A stretch of DNA of 11,929 bases. It comes from an uncultured Eggerthellaceae bacterium (GTDB lineage: Bacteria > Actinomycetota > Coriobacteriia > Coriobacteriales > Eggerthellaceae). Shown one piece after another: positions 1-6,860 of the stretch; position 1 is the stretch's first letter, and each line of letters starts with the position of its first letter. The translations under genes were made by a program, and so were the position numbers. A model generated the notes under the pieces. The model had not been told where the DNA came from. It did no database searches and saw only the letters and a list, made by a program, of their open reading frames with translations. Where the stretch lies: positions 1 through 11,929 of the forward strand of contig CAKTVK010000059.1 of the NCBI GenBank assembly GCA_934623455.1. Reading direction: 5' to 3'.

Positions 1-1
1 C

Positions 2-18
2 CCCTCATACGATGAGGG
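2..18. repeat. Perfect 7-bp inverted repeat, possible terminator stem
   Basis: The arms CCCTCAT (2-8) and ATGAGGG (12-18) pair perfectly around a 3-nt loop. The repeat lies about 50 nt past the stop of the URO-D remnant (minus strand), where a terminator would be expected. The window ends before any minus-strand T-tract could be seen, so the terminator role is only possible. Confidence 0.4.
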
Positions 19-68
19 TATTCCATTATAAGCAAGACTCAACAACGCGCCAGAAACCATTAAGAACC

Positions 69-402
69 CTAGTTGTAATGGTTCTGAACATAAATGCGAC
101 CATATTTCGAAATTTCGTCGCGGGCAATGGCATCGACACGTTTATCCGCACAGAACCCTCCTGGGAAGCCAGGGAAGAATCGACCGTTCTCACAATACGT
201 ATCGAAAGCTCGTCGTATTTCCACACGAATCTTCTCTTCGGGCATACCCTCCGAATCAATAGCAGGCACGTCAATTCCTCCTTGCATGGGCAAAGCATCG
301 TTGAGATTTTTCTGAATTCCCACAATATCGTTCTCAGGGATAACGCCTTGCCAAATTTTCACCATTAAGGATAGCAAGCACGTTCTCTTTTGGTGATAAC
401 AT
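69..402 (-). pseudogene. URO-D family (corrinoid methyltransferase-like) remnant with internal deletion
   Basis: The minus strand has an AAAGGA ribosome site 7 nt before an ATG at 402. The ATG opens a frame reading MLSPKENVLAILNGEN, a typical start for uroporphyrinogen-decarboxylase-fold proteins. That frame stops after 22 codons. A second frame, overlapping it from about 377 down to 69, encodes a good URO-D C-terminus: a WQGVIPENDI segment, then the GGID motif, an EIRRAFDTY helix and a final SKYGRIYV. URO-D proteins are usually about 340-370 residues; only about 16 N-terminal and 95 C-terminal residues remain, in different frames. I infer a deletion of more than 200 codons that also shifted the frame. 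In this clade such proteins often serve corrinoid methyl transfer, for example aryl O-demethylation. The catalytic core is missing, so activity is unlikely. Family call fairly sure, specific function not. Confidence 0.75.
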
Positions 403-551
403 CCGTTTTCCTTTCGCTTACCAGTTTCTCAAGTCCAACACCTCCCAATGGTGATTGCATCTAAAAGGTCGCGCCCATCGCTAATATCTACCCTGAATTG
501 CTATTCTGTAATCGCTTTATCATCTTTGGGGCAATGTCTCTTGAGCGAGGC

Positions 552-737
552 TTATTTTGGAAATGGAGGAGGAAGAACTCCGCCGCATTTGGGACAAATC
601 CTCATATTGTTGTCCTCTGGGATGTTCCCGCATTTATAGCAGCGACGAACTCCCATGGTTGTCTTCATTTTATTGAATCTGCCACACTTGTTACACATGG
701 TACACGCAAAGCAGGTCTGAACCATCTTCTCCGCCAC
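552..737 (-). CDS. Small Cys-rich zinc-ribbon protein (61 aa)
   Basis: I chose the GTG start at 737 because a GGAGGG ribosome site (745-750) sits 7 nt upstream; an ATG four codons later (725) is the alternative. The product has eight cysteines in two groups. Residues 9-18 hold C-x2-C-x2-C-x2-C. Residues 33-51 hold CYKC, 11 residues, then CPKCGG, which is a classic zinc-ribbon or rubredoxin-like knuckle pair. It ends in a proline run (PPPFPK). No catalytic motif or signal peptide is visible. It follows the cassette A ferredoxin on the same strand but is separated from it by a rho-independent terminator (754-788), so it is probably made by read-through or at a lower level. It could be a metal-binding accessory or electron carrier for the Mo enzyme, or a nucleic-acid-binding ribbon; the exact role is not recognised. 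Confidence 0.7.
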   Translation of the reverse strand: MAEKMVQTCFACTMCNKCGRFNKMKTTMGVRRCYKCGNIPEDNNMRICPKCGGVLPPPFPK

Positions 738-753
738 TGAAACACCCTCCACG

Positions 754-788
754 AAAAAGACTCTCCTCCCCTTTCGGTTTGGAGAGTC
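754..788 (-). terminator. Rho-independent terminator after cassette A ferredoxin
   Basis: Read on the minus strand, GACTCTCC (788-781) pairs perfectly with GGAGAGTC (766-759) across a 14-nt loop, and a run of five T (758-754) follows at once. It lies 36 nt past the ferredoxin stop. The T-tract ends only 4 nt before the ribosome site of the zinc-ribbon gene, so it may act as an attenuator between the two. Confidence 0.8.
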
Positions 789-824
789 CGCACTCAACAC
801 AATAGACGGAAAATGAAGCGTCGT

Positions 825-1178
825 TTATTTAACGGCCCATAGGACCTGCTTGGGCTTACGTGCCATCTCTTTAACCATCTCTTCAAGCGTGCCGAAGCGG
901 ATAACATCGGCTTGGCAGTGATGCACACAAGTTGGTTTCTTGCCCGCAGCAACACGCTCCTCGCACAGATCGCACAAATCCGTGGGGACAGGTATCTTGT
1001 TCCAGTTAAAACAATTTCCTTGATCGCCCGAATCGTCCTTTTGCCAAGGACCATCGTCAAGCACACGAATACCCCATTTTCCTACCGGGAAGCCATGCTC
1101 CTCTTTACAGGCAATAACACAAGTTTCGCAGCCAGAGCAGAATTCGTAATCGATGAGCAATGCATAATTGACAGCCAT
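825..1178 (-). CDS. Dicluster [4Fe-4S] ferredoxin, electron-transfer subunit of cassette A
   Basis: This 117-residue cytoplasmic protein should carry electrons to the Mo enzyme encoded just upstream. Cluster ligands are visible as C14-x2-C17-x2-C20-x3-C24 near the N-terminus and C69-x2-C72-x11-C84-x3-C88 near the C-terminus, the pattern of the DMSO-reductase beta-subunit (DmsB/FdhB-like) Fe-S family. Family members usually have about 180-280 residues and three or four clusters, so this is a minimal form. The start at 1178 (MAVNYALLIDYE) lies 2 nt past the TAA of the Mo enzyme, giving tight translational coupling; the frame is open ten codons further upstream but that would overlap the Mo gene and lengthen the protein before the first cluster. 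No signal peptide is seen. A strong terminator follows. Confidence 0.93.
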   Translation of the reverse strand: MAVNYALLIDYEFCSGCETCVIACKEEHGFPVGKWGIRVLDDGPWQKDDSGDQGNCFNWNKIPVPTDLCDLCEERVAAGKKPTCVHHCQADVIRFGTLEEMVKEMARKPKQVLWAVK

Positions 1179-1180
1179 GG

Positions 1181-3598
1181 TTACACCAACTTTCCAAATT
1201 TGTCCCAAACAAGCTGCATATCCGTGTCGTAATTCTCACTCAAAGGTGTGATTGAACAGGACATGCACTTGTGCGGTGCACCGTAACCCATAATGGAATT
1301 GTAATGATTAGGCACAAGATCGTTATAGTTGGACAGCCATACGCCATACAAGCTCGGAGCATCGGCCTCCCGCTCCGGGAACCACCAGCCATGCTGAGCA
1401 TGAACCGTGCCAGAGCGAACAATTGGACTAACCTTTGCCTTGAACTTCGCCTTGCCGAATTCATTTTCGATCTCGACCCATTGCCCATCCGCAACATTTA
1501 TTTTCGCAGCGTCTTCGGGGTTGATCTCCAGCAAGGGATTCGGACAAAGCTCGCGCAAAAGCGGAATTTGACGATGTTCTGAATGGAAGAAAGCGTACTC
1601 ACGAGCTCCAGAAGTAATGTTAAACGGATATTTTTCCGAACGCCCCGGTTGACGAGTAGAGAAGGCTGGCTCCATGTAATACGGAAGCGGATCGTCACCG
1701 TTTTCGGCGAATGCAGTCGCCCAAAGCTCGACTCGACCCGTATTCGTCAAGAAGCCCAGCTTACGATCGGGACGCAGCAGACCCTTTTCGTATTTACGAT
1801 AGTTCACGCCGCGCTGATGAATGACTTCTTCCGCAAGTCCGGCAAAATCCATGCCAGAAGCAGGAGCACGATTTTTATCAGTGTAATCGCGACCATCAAC
1901 ATATTTGCCAGCAATCTTCGGAGAACCAAGAACATTGCCCAATTCGACCAAAATATCGGCATCAGACTTCGCTTCGCCAACGGTAATTGCCTTGTTGGAC
2001 GCACTGATGGAAACAGGAGATGCACAATAATGAGTAAAGACAACATCGTCTTTTTCGGCAGAAGTTGCCAATGGAAGGAAAATATCACAACAACCTTCAA
2101 TAGAAGGAGTCATGAATACATCGGTGCCAATGCAAAAGTCCAAACGAAGTAGACCCTCGTACCATTTAGAAGGTTCGGCGCAACATGTGGGAGCCAACAA
2201 ATTGGTCGACTGTATCCAGCCCATATGAATTTTGTACGGCTGATCGGTCAGCAGGCAATCCAGCATCATATCAGCATGAGCCATGCGAATATTTTCGCAG
2301 TAAAGAGGATACTTGTCATATCCTACCGCTTTATGCGTAAGCTCGAGGCCAATTCCTTCCCATCCTTCTTCAAGAAGCTCAACCTGATCGTCGGCATTAC
2401 CGCCCATGTTGATAACATCGCCAGCATCGCCCTCCCAGGCGCCTTCCGCCTTCTCGCCCGTTGCTTCCACACCTACCATGGCGGGAATCTCAGCAATGAT
2501 TTGACCACCAGGAACGTCAACGTTACCGGTAATGGCCATTAACGCCAAGCAGCAGTGGCCAGCTTGGTTGCCGTTTTGGTTCTGGTCGAAAGCGAGACCC
2601 CAGGCAATAGATGCAGGATGAGCGTTGCCATACATACGAGCAGCAGTATAGATGTCATCCACAGAAACTTCGCAGATTTCCGCCGCCTTCTCGGGTGTCA
2701 TCCCTTTTTCGGGATCATTAATGCGAGCTTTAAACTCCTCGAAACCGTATGTCCACTTATCCACAAAATCGTGATCATACAGATCTTCGTTGATGATAAT
2801 GTAGAGCCACGCCATGAGCATTGCAGTATCAGTGCCCACGCGAACACGCAGATGAACGGCGGAACGAGTCGATAGCCAATTAACACGAGGATCAACGGTG
2901 ATAAGCTTGGCGCCGCGCTTCATGATATCAATAACCGCATGCCCCCACAAACCATCGCCGTTAGACGCCAGAGGCATCTTGCCCCACATAACAATCACCT
3001 CGGGGCAGACCCACTCGGGATTGTCATATGTGTCTTTAAGGCCACCAGCGTAGTCGATCTCAGGATAATACGCTCCCAAAACATGGGAACACGCCGCCGA
3101 GCGAGGCTGATAGCAAGCAAAACCTGACTGGGTATAGCAAGCATTAGGCGTTCCCAGCACGCGCTGAGCCATTTCTTGACACATAATTCCGCCGGAGCGT
3201 CCGGTACCAGAAAACACAGCCATAGACTCAGGGCCATAGTTTTCTTTGAAGAAATCGACGCGCTCCTTAATAATCGCATAAGCCTCATCCCAAGTGCAAC
3301 GTTCCCACTTGTCATGTTGACCGCGGTATTTCGGATCGCGCTTCATCGGGTGGACAATGCGACTTGAATTATAGATGTAATCTTTCAGAGCCAGGCATCT
3401 TGGGCACAAGCGACCCTTTGTTATGGGATTGTTCTCGTCGCCTTCAACATGGTCAAGTCGCCCGTCCTTGTCAACATACAGCTTCACGCTGCATCCAACA
3501 GGATGACATCCCGGAGGAGACCACATCGAAGTCCTGACCACCTTAAAGTCACCATCTTGATAGGTCATAGGCTTACCAAGGTCGTCTTTAAATTCCAT
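1181..3598 (-). CDS. Molybdopterin oxidoreductase, catechol-dehydroxylase-like catalytic subunit (cassette A)
   Basis: This 805-residue enzyme belongs to the DMSO-reductase superfamily and binds a bis-MGD Mo (or W) cofactor. The start at 3598 has an AAGGAG ribosome site 6 nt upstream. There is no Tat or Sec signal: the protein begins MEFKDDLGK, so it is cytoplasmic. The N-terminal domain has WSPPGC then C31, C36, C65 and C68 (CHPVGC ... LCPRC), a probable [4Fe-4S] site with an unusual CX4C first pair. The central Mo-binding domain has SGTGRSGG (about 130-137) and SGFACYQPR (158-166), where C162 is the likely Mo ligand by position. The C-terminal MGD domain has TSGAREYAFFHSEHR and AQHGWWFPE (734-742), the latter typical of the acetylene hydratase / transhydroxylase / catechol dehydroxylase branch. 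A ferredoxin follows 2 nt later and an MFS carrier precedes it. Reductive removal of a hydroxyl from a catechol-type substrate is the best inference; other reductions or a hydratase or transhydroxylase reaction are possible. Confidence 0.9.
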   Translation of the reverse strand: MEFKDDLGKPMTYQDGDFKVVRTSMWSPPGCHPVGCSVKLYVDKDGRLDHVEGDENNPITKGRLCPRCLALKDYIYNSSRIVHPMKRDPKYRGQHDKWERCTWDEAYAIIKERVDFFKENYGPESMAVFSGTGRSGGIMCQEMAQRVLGTPNACYTQSGFACYQPRSAACSHVLGAYYPEIDYAGGLKDTYDNPEWVCPEVIVMWGKMPLASNGDGLWGHAVIDIMKRGAKLITVDPRVNWLSTRSAVHLRVRVGTDTAMLMAWLYIIINEDLYDHDFVDKWTYGFEEFKARINDPEKGMTPEKAAEICEVSVDDIYTAARMYGNAHPASIAWGLAFDQNQNGNQAGHCCLALMAITGNVDVPGGQIIAEIPAMVGVEATGEKAEGAWEGDAGDVINMGGNADDQVELLEEGWEGIGLELTHKAVGYDKYPLYCENIRMAHADMMLDCLLTDQPYKIHMGWIQSTNLLAPTCCAEPSKWYEGLLRLDFCIGTDVFMTPSIEGCCDIFLPLATSAEKDDVVFTHYCASPVSISASNKAITVGEAKSDADILVELGNVLGSPKIAGKYVDGRDYTDKNRAPASGMDFAGLAEEVIHQRGVNYRKYEKGLLRPDRKLGFLTNTGRVELWATAFAENGDDPLPYYMEPAFSTRQPGRSEKYPFNITSGAREYAFFHSEHRQIPLLRELCPNPLLEINPEDAAKINVADGQWVEIENEFGKAKFKAKVSPIVRSGTVHAQHGWWFPEREADAPSLYGVWLSNYNDLVPNHYNSIMGYGAPHKCMSCSITPLSENYDTDMQLVWDKFGKLV

Positions 3599-3711
3599 AC
3601 CTCTCTCCTTTCCTATAAAGCCACTGCCTTTTGGCAGAAAAACCCATCCACAAGAGCGAAAAAGACATTCACGCTCCTATATAGATTGAGATTGAAACAT
3701 CGATTTCTGAG
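3599..3711 (-). promoter_or_regulatory. Leader between MFS carrier and cassette A Mo enzyme, two small hairpins
   Basis: This 113-nt spacer is AT-rich and holds two perfect 5-bp inverted repeats: GAGCG/CGCTC (3654-3658 with 3672-3676) and CTGCC/GGCAG around TTTT (3624-3628 with 3633-3637). Neither has a convincing T-tract on the minus strand, so they look like leader structure rather than terminators. The AAGGAG ribosome site for the Mo enzyme is at 3605-3610. I could not pick a reliable promoter. Confidence 0.4.
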
Positions 3712-4968
3712 CTACTCGTCCCACACCATGCGCTTTTTGAGAATCTGCACGAGAACAAACATGACGATGACGAATATGGCCATGCAAATTGAAAGTATCA
3801 AAGAAGCGTTAAACGTTCCGAATGCCTGCCACACTCCCGAAACAAGCGGCGCGGAAAAACCGCCGATAAGACCGATACCAATCTGGATGTAGCTAAGAAT
3901 TTTTGTATAATTCTTCGCGCCAAAAACGTCTCTAACAGCCAATGGAACCAAATTGCCAACAACTGTCATCTGATCGCTGAACAAGAAAACGAAAATCATA
4001 CAGATAATCGGGTTTCCATGGAAAAATATCAGCATTATGGACGAAATGATGGGCCCAAGCATGATGATGTAGCATGCCTTGAAACAGCCGAGCTTGTCTA
4101 TAAGCAGGCCAAACAGCGGTGCAAGCAAGCCGAACAGCGCCGTAGCAGAAACCATAAGCGATCCATACGTTGCGTCGTAGCCCCACTCAGCAGCGCCAGC
4201 TGACGGCCATAGGTTCTGATATCCGCCGAACAAGGCTCCCACGGAAGCACCCAGGAATAGAAACACAAACGCCAGAGAAAACACGCCCTTCCTTACGGAC
4301 ATGCCGTGCGCATCCTCTTCACCAGCAACGTTGTTGTCCATCCCCTCTTCCCAGCCGACAGGCTTGCAGCCCCGGTCTTCGGGTTTAAAACGAATAACAA
4401 AAATCGTCCATGGCAAAACATATACACAGGAAATAATAGCCATTACGGGATATGCCATTCGCCATCCCAATGCGCCAATAATTGTGGCTTCAACAGGACT
4501 AATGATAGCTGCGCCAATAGCACCAATCACCGTCGTGAAACCCAAGGCAAACCCTGAATTCTTCGCGAACCAATTGGTGATAACAATAGGAGCGCCAACC
4601 ATAAAGTAAACGCCACCCGACAAGCCGATAACAACTCCCGATGCGTACCATTGCCATATTTCCGTGTACGTTCCCATCATCGCAAGAGCAGCGATAGAGA
4701 TTATGTAGGAAACAGTCAACAAAATCGGCGTCTTGACAACAAGCCAAAGCTTTCCAACAAACAATTGCGAAAACGCCATGCCAAACGCATAACAGGTAAT
4801 CCAAAACATCAAACTAGAGACATCAAATCCAAGCTCAGTTACGATAGGAACAACGAAGTTTCCAGAACAAGCAAGGATTGTCTGAATACCTCCCGAGCAC
4901 AAAAAACCAAGGCCGATAACATTCAGCCACGCCCACTTCTTGCTTCTCTTCTCGATATCAGAGGCCAT
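3712..4968 (-). CDS. MFS transporter, oxalate/formate-antiporter-like (cassette A)
   Basis: This 418-residue inner-membrane carrier has about 12 hydrophobic helices in two halves, split by a charged loop near residues 200-228 (KPEDRGCKPVGWEEG onward). Family marks are SGGVYFMVGAPIVITNWFA and GFALGFTTVIGAIGAA in the first half, and QIGIGLIGGFSAP in the second, consistent with the OFA / monocarboxylate branch of the MFS. It shares many exact blocks with the other carrier in this window (MGTYTE, VIGLSGG, ITNWFA, FGAK-YTK, FGTFNA), so the two are paralogues. The start at 4968 has AAAGGA 11 nt upstream, a long spacing. It precedes the Mo enzyme by 113 nt on the same strand and is likely the importer or product exchanger for that enzyme's organic-acid substrate. 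Transport direction and substrate are not shown by sequence. Confidence 0.88.
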   Translation of the reverse strand: MASDIEKRSKKWAWLNVIGLGFLCSGGIQTILACSGNFVVPIVTELGFDVSSLMFWITCYAFGMAFSQLFVGKLWLVVKTPILLTVSYIISIAALAMMGTYTEIWQWYASGVVIGLSGGVYFMVGAPIVITNWFAKNSGFALGFTTVIGAIGAAIISPVEATIIGALGWRMAYPVMAIISCVYVLPWTIFVIRFKPEDRGCKPVGWEEGMDNNVAGEEDAHGMSVRKGVFSLAFVFLFLGASVGALFGGYQNLWPSAGAAEWGYDATYGSLMVSATALFGLLAPLFGLLIDKLGCFKACYIIMLGPIISSIMLIFFHGNPIICMIFVFLFSDQMTVVGNLVPLAVRDVFGAKNYTKILSYIQIGIGLIGGFSAPLVSGVWQAFGTFNASLILSICMAIFVIVMFVLVQILKKRMVWDE

Positions 4969-5067
4969 ATCTACAGCCGTCCTTTCATTGCCCGGGGCTC
5001 GTCTCCCAAGCCACGGGCTCCTCTAAAAACGATGTCGCATCAGATCGAAAATCCGATTGAGCAGAGA

Positions 5068-6342
5068 CTAATCTTCCCAGTACTTCTTCTGCAGTCCGGA
5101 CTTTGCCCCCTGAGCTATCACAAGCAAAACCACAGAAACAACAACGATGATCATGCCGAAGATAATCGCCGCATTAAATGTACCGAAATTGGTAAAGATT
5201 CCCGAGATAACAGGATTGGAGAATCCGCCAATAAGACCGATGCCGATTTGCATGTACGAAAATACTTTGGTATAAGCCTTCGCACCAAAAGCATCGCGCG
5301 TGAGCAAAGGAACGAGCGTTCCAACAACCGCTCCCTGGAAAGCAAACATAAAGCACCAAATGAGTACAGGAATATCGCTTCCATGAACAAACAGGAAGCC
5401 AACGCCACCCAAGAACACAATCGCCAAAACACCATAAGACGTCTTCCACGGACCGATTTTATCGATGACGATACCGATAAAGGGTCCCATAATAGCGAAT
5501 AGGGATGTAGCGGAGATCATCAGAGAGGTGAACGTCGCATCAAAACCCCATTCGGCTGCCGCAAATCCGTACAAGTTCTGGAACCCTCCGAACAGGGCGC
5601 AGATACCAGCAACGATAAAAATGCAGACAAAAACAATGGAGAAAACGGCACGCTTTTCAGGAATGCCAGGCATGCTCCCTTCCTCAATATGTTCTTCCTT
5701 TGCCTTTTCGGCGTTGTAATAGGCTGGATGCATATGGACCTTCGCTGGATCAAACACGAACAGAGTGAACGGCAAAGCCATAACGCAAGAAATAATCGCA
5801 ACGATAAAGTATGCGGTCCTCCAGCCGAATTGAGCAACCAAGGCAGCATCAATCGGGCTCAGAATAACTGCAAGGACGCCGCCGATAATACCAGCCATGC
5901 CCAGAGCAAAACCCGTGCGCTCAGCGAACCAGTTAGTGATCATATACGGCGCGGCAACCATGAAGTAGAAGCCGCCGGATAGACCAATCACGGCGCCAGA
6001 TACCCAAAATTGCCAAACCTCGGTATAGGTTCCCATCAGAGCAAGAGCAATAATAGATACAAGAAAAGCAACAGTTGTAACAATTTTCGTACTTACTTTA
6101 GGCCAAATGCGTCCAACAAAAGGTTGTGAGATAGCCATAAAAATAGCGTACATCGTAATCCAGAACGTCAACTGCGCAGGATCGCACTGAAGTTCCGCAC
6201 AAATAAATGGAATAAAATTACCAGCGTTAGCCAAAATTTGCTGAAGACCTGCGCCCATCAAAAAGCCCAAGCCAACGACAATCATCCAAGCACGCTTGGT
6301 ACCGTCCTTCCATTCACCTTCTTTAACAACGTTTTCGGACAT
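5068..6342 (-). CDS. MFS transporter, oxalate/formate-antiporter-like (cassette B)
   Basis: I chose the start at 6342 because AAAGGAGG (6350-6357) sits 7 nt upstream; the frame is open 23 codons earlier but without a comparable site. The 424-residue product has about 12 membrane helices, with a cytoplasmic linker of mixed charge near residues 200-225 (HMHPAYYNAEKAKEEH). The blocks MGTYTEVWQ, VIGLSGGFYFMV, ITNWFAERTGFALG, AAEWGFDAT, LVPLLTRDAFGAK and QIGIGLIGGFSNP match or nearly match the neighbouring carrier at 3712-4968, showing duplication followed by strong divergence. It lies downstream of the cassette B Mo enzyme and ferredoxin, past a 170-nt structured gap, and 99 nt before the second carrier. 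The likely role is uptake or exchange of the cassette B substrate; the exact compound is unknown. Confidence 0.88.
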   Translation of the reverse strand: MSENVVKEGEWKDGTKRAWMIVVGLGFLMGAGLQQILANAGNFIPFICAELQCDPAQLTFWITMYAIFMAISQPFVGRIWPKVSTKIVTTVAFLVSIIALALMGTYTEVWQFWVSGAVIGLSGGFYFMVAAPYMITNWFAERTGFALGMAGIIGGVLAVILSPIDAALVAQFGWRTAYFIVAIISCVMALPFTLFVFDPAKVHMHPAYYNAEKAKEEHIEEGSMPGIPEKRAVFSIVFVCIFIVAGICALFGGFQNLYGFAAAEWGFDATFTSLMISATSLFAIMGPFIGIVIDKIGPWKTSYGVLAIVFLGGVGFLFVHGSDIPVLIWCFMFAFQGAVVGTLVPLLTRDAFGAKAYTKVFSYMQIGIGLIGGFSNPVISGIFTNFGTFNAAIIFGMIIVVVSVVLLVIAQGAKSGLQKKYWED

Positions 6343-6364
6343 ATGTGTCCCTCCTTTCACATCC

Positions 6365-6441
6365 GGCCGCTCTACGCGCGGCCCCCTTTTATGCGAGGTC
6401 GCTTTCCCCAAAGCGACCTCTAGAAAAATTGGCGTACCAAT
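6365..6441. repeat. Cluster of hairpins in the leader of the cassette B MFS gene
   Basis: Three inverted repeats lie here: GGCCGC/GCGGCC (6365-6370 with 6378-6383), a perfect 11-bp stem GAGGTCGCTTT/AAAGCGACCTC with a CCCC loop (6395-6405 with 6410-6420), and ATTGG/CCAAT (6428-6432 with 6437-6441). On the minus strand the last is followed by TTTTT, giving a weak terminator look. The 11-bp stem is followed by GCATAAAA, so it is not a terminator in that direction. Leader folding, RNA processing or polarity control between ferredoxin and carrier are possible roles. Confidence 0.6.
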
Positions 6442-6466
6442 AATCCTTCATGTTTGGAGGAGAAGA

Positions 6467-6492
6467 GCTGCAGGAGGACACCCCCCTGCAGC
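6467..6492 (-). terminator. Strong hairpin after cassette B ferredoxin, weak terminator or intercistronic stem
   Basis: GCTGCAGG (6467-6474) and CCTGCAGC (6485-6492) form a perfect 8-bp GC-rich stem 20 nt past the ferredoxin stop. On the minus strand it is followed by TCTTCTCCTCC, which is pyrimidine-rich but not a clean T-run. It could end part of the transcription or protect the upstream message, lowering carrier expression relative to enzyme. Confidence 0.5.
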
Positions 6493-6512
6493 GGGGATTG
6501 AGCAAAGAAAAT

Positions 6513-6851
6513 CTATCGGGTCAAAAGCGCCCAGCGGGTGCTGCCGTCCATCTTCTTGACGAGGTCCTCGACCTCGCCGTAGTACATGCACCACGCCTGG
6601 CAGTGCTGCACGCACATGGGCATCTTGCCCTTCGCGACGCGGTCCTCGCACATGTCGCACGCCTTGGTGATGACGGGCGTCCAGGTCCACTCCCATTGGC
6701 CGGCGGCCTTGCCGGTCTCGTATTTCCAGGGCCCGGTCTCGGTGAGCTTGATGCCCCACTCGCCCTTGCCAAGGCCCAGCTCCTTCCTGCAGGCGACTTC
6801 GCAGGAATGGCAGCCGGTGCAGTACTCGGTATTGATAAGAATGCCCTTCAT
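6513..6851 (-). CDS. Dicluster [4Fe-4S] ferredoxin, electron-transfer subunit of cassette B
   Basis: This 112-residue protein begins MKGILINTEYCTGCHSCEVAC. Cluster ligands are C11-x2-C14-x2-C17-x3-C21 and C65-x2-C68-x11-C80-x3-C84, the same two-cluster plan as the cassette A ferredoxin. I prefer the ATG at 6851, because an AGGTG site ends 6 nt before it; a GTG at 6860 and an ATG at 6857 are alternatives. The Mo enzyme's TAG stop (6863-6861) is only 9 nt upstream, so the two are co-translated, and the pair should form an enzyme plus electron carrier complex in the cytoplasm. The odd point is composition: I counted 37/60 and 39/60 G+C in two successive blocks (6541-6660), with nearly all codons ending in G or C, while neighbouring genes are far more AT-rich. 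This suggests the gene was replaced from, or kept from, a GC-rich genome. Confidence 0.93.
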   Translation of the reverse strand: MKGILINTEYCTGCHSCEVACRKELGLGKGEWGIKLTETGPWKYETGKAAGQWEWTWTPVITKACDMCEDRVAKGKMPMCVQHCQAWCMYYGEVEDLVKKMDGSTRWALLTR

Positions 6852-6860
6852 GTTCATCAC

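Noticed and set aside
4651..5502. Plus-strand open frame of about 280 codons opposite the two MFS genes
   Set aside because: The translation is low-complexity and rich in R, N and K with no domain; it is a shadow of the membrane-protein genes.
6395..6420. The perfect 11-bp hairpin as a rho-independent terminator
   Set aside because: It is followed by GCATAAAA on the minus strand and TAGAAAAA on the plus strand, so neither direction has a T-tract.
6852..6860. GTG at 6860 as ferredoxin start (MMNMKG)
   Set aside because: The AGGTG ribosome site would overlap the start itself; the ATG at 6851 has proper spacing and gives the usual MKGILIN beginning.
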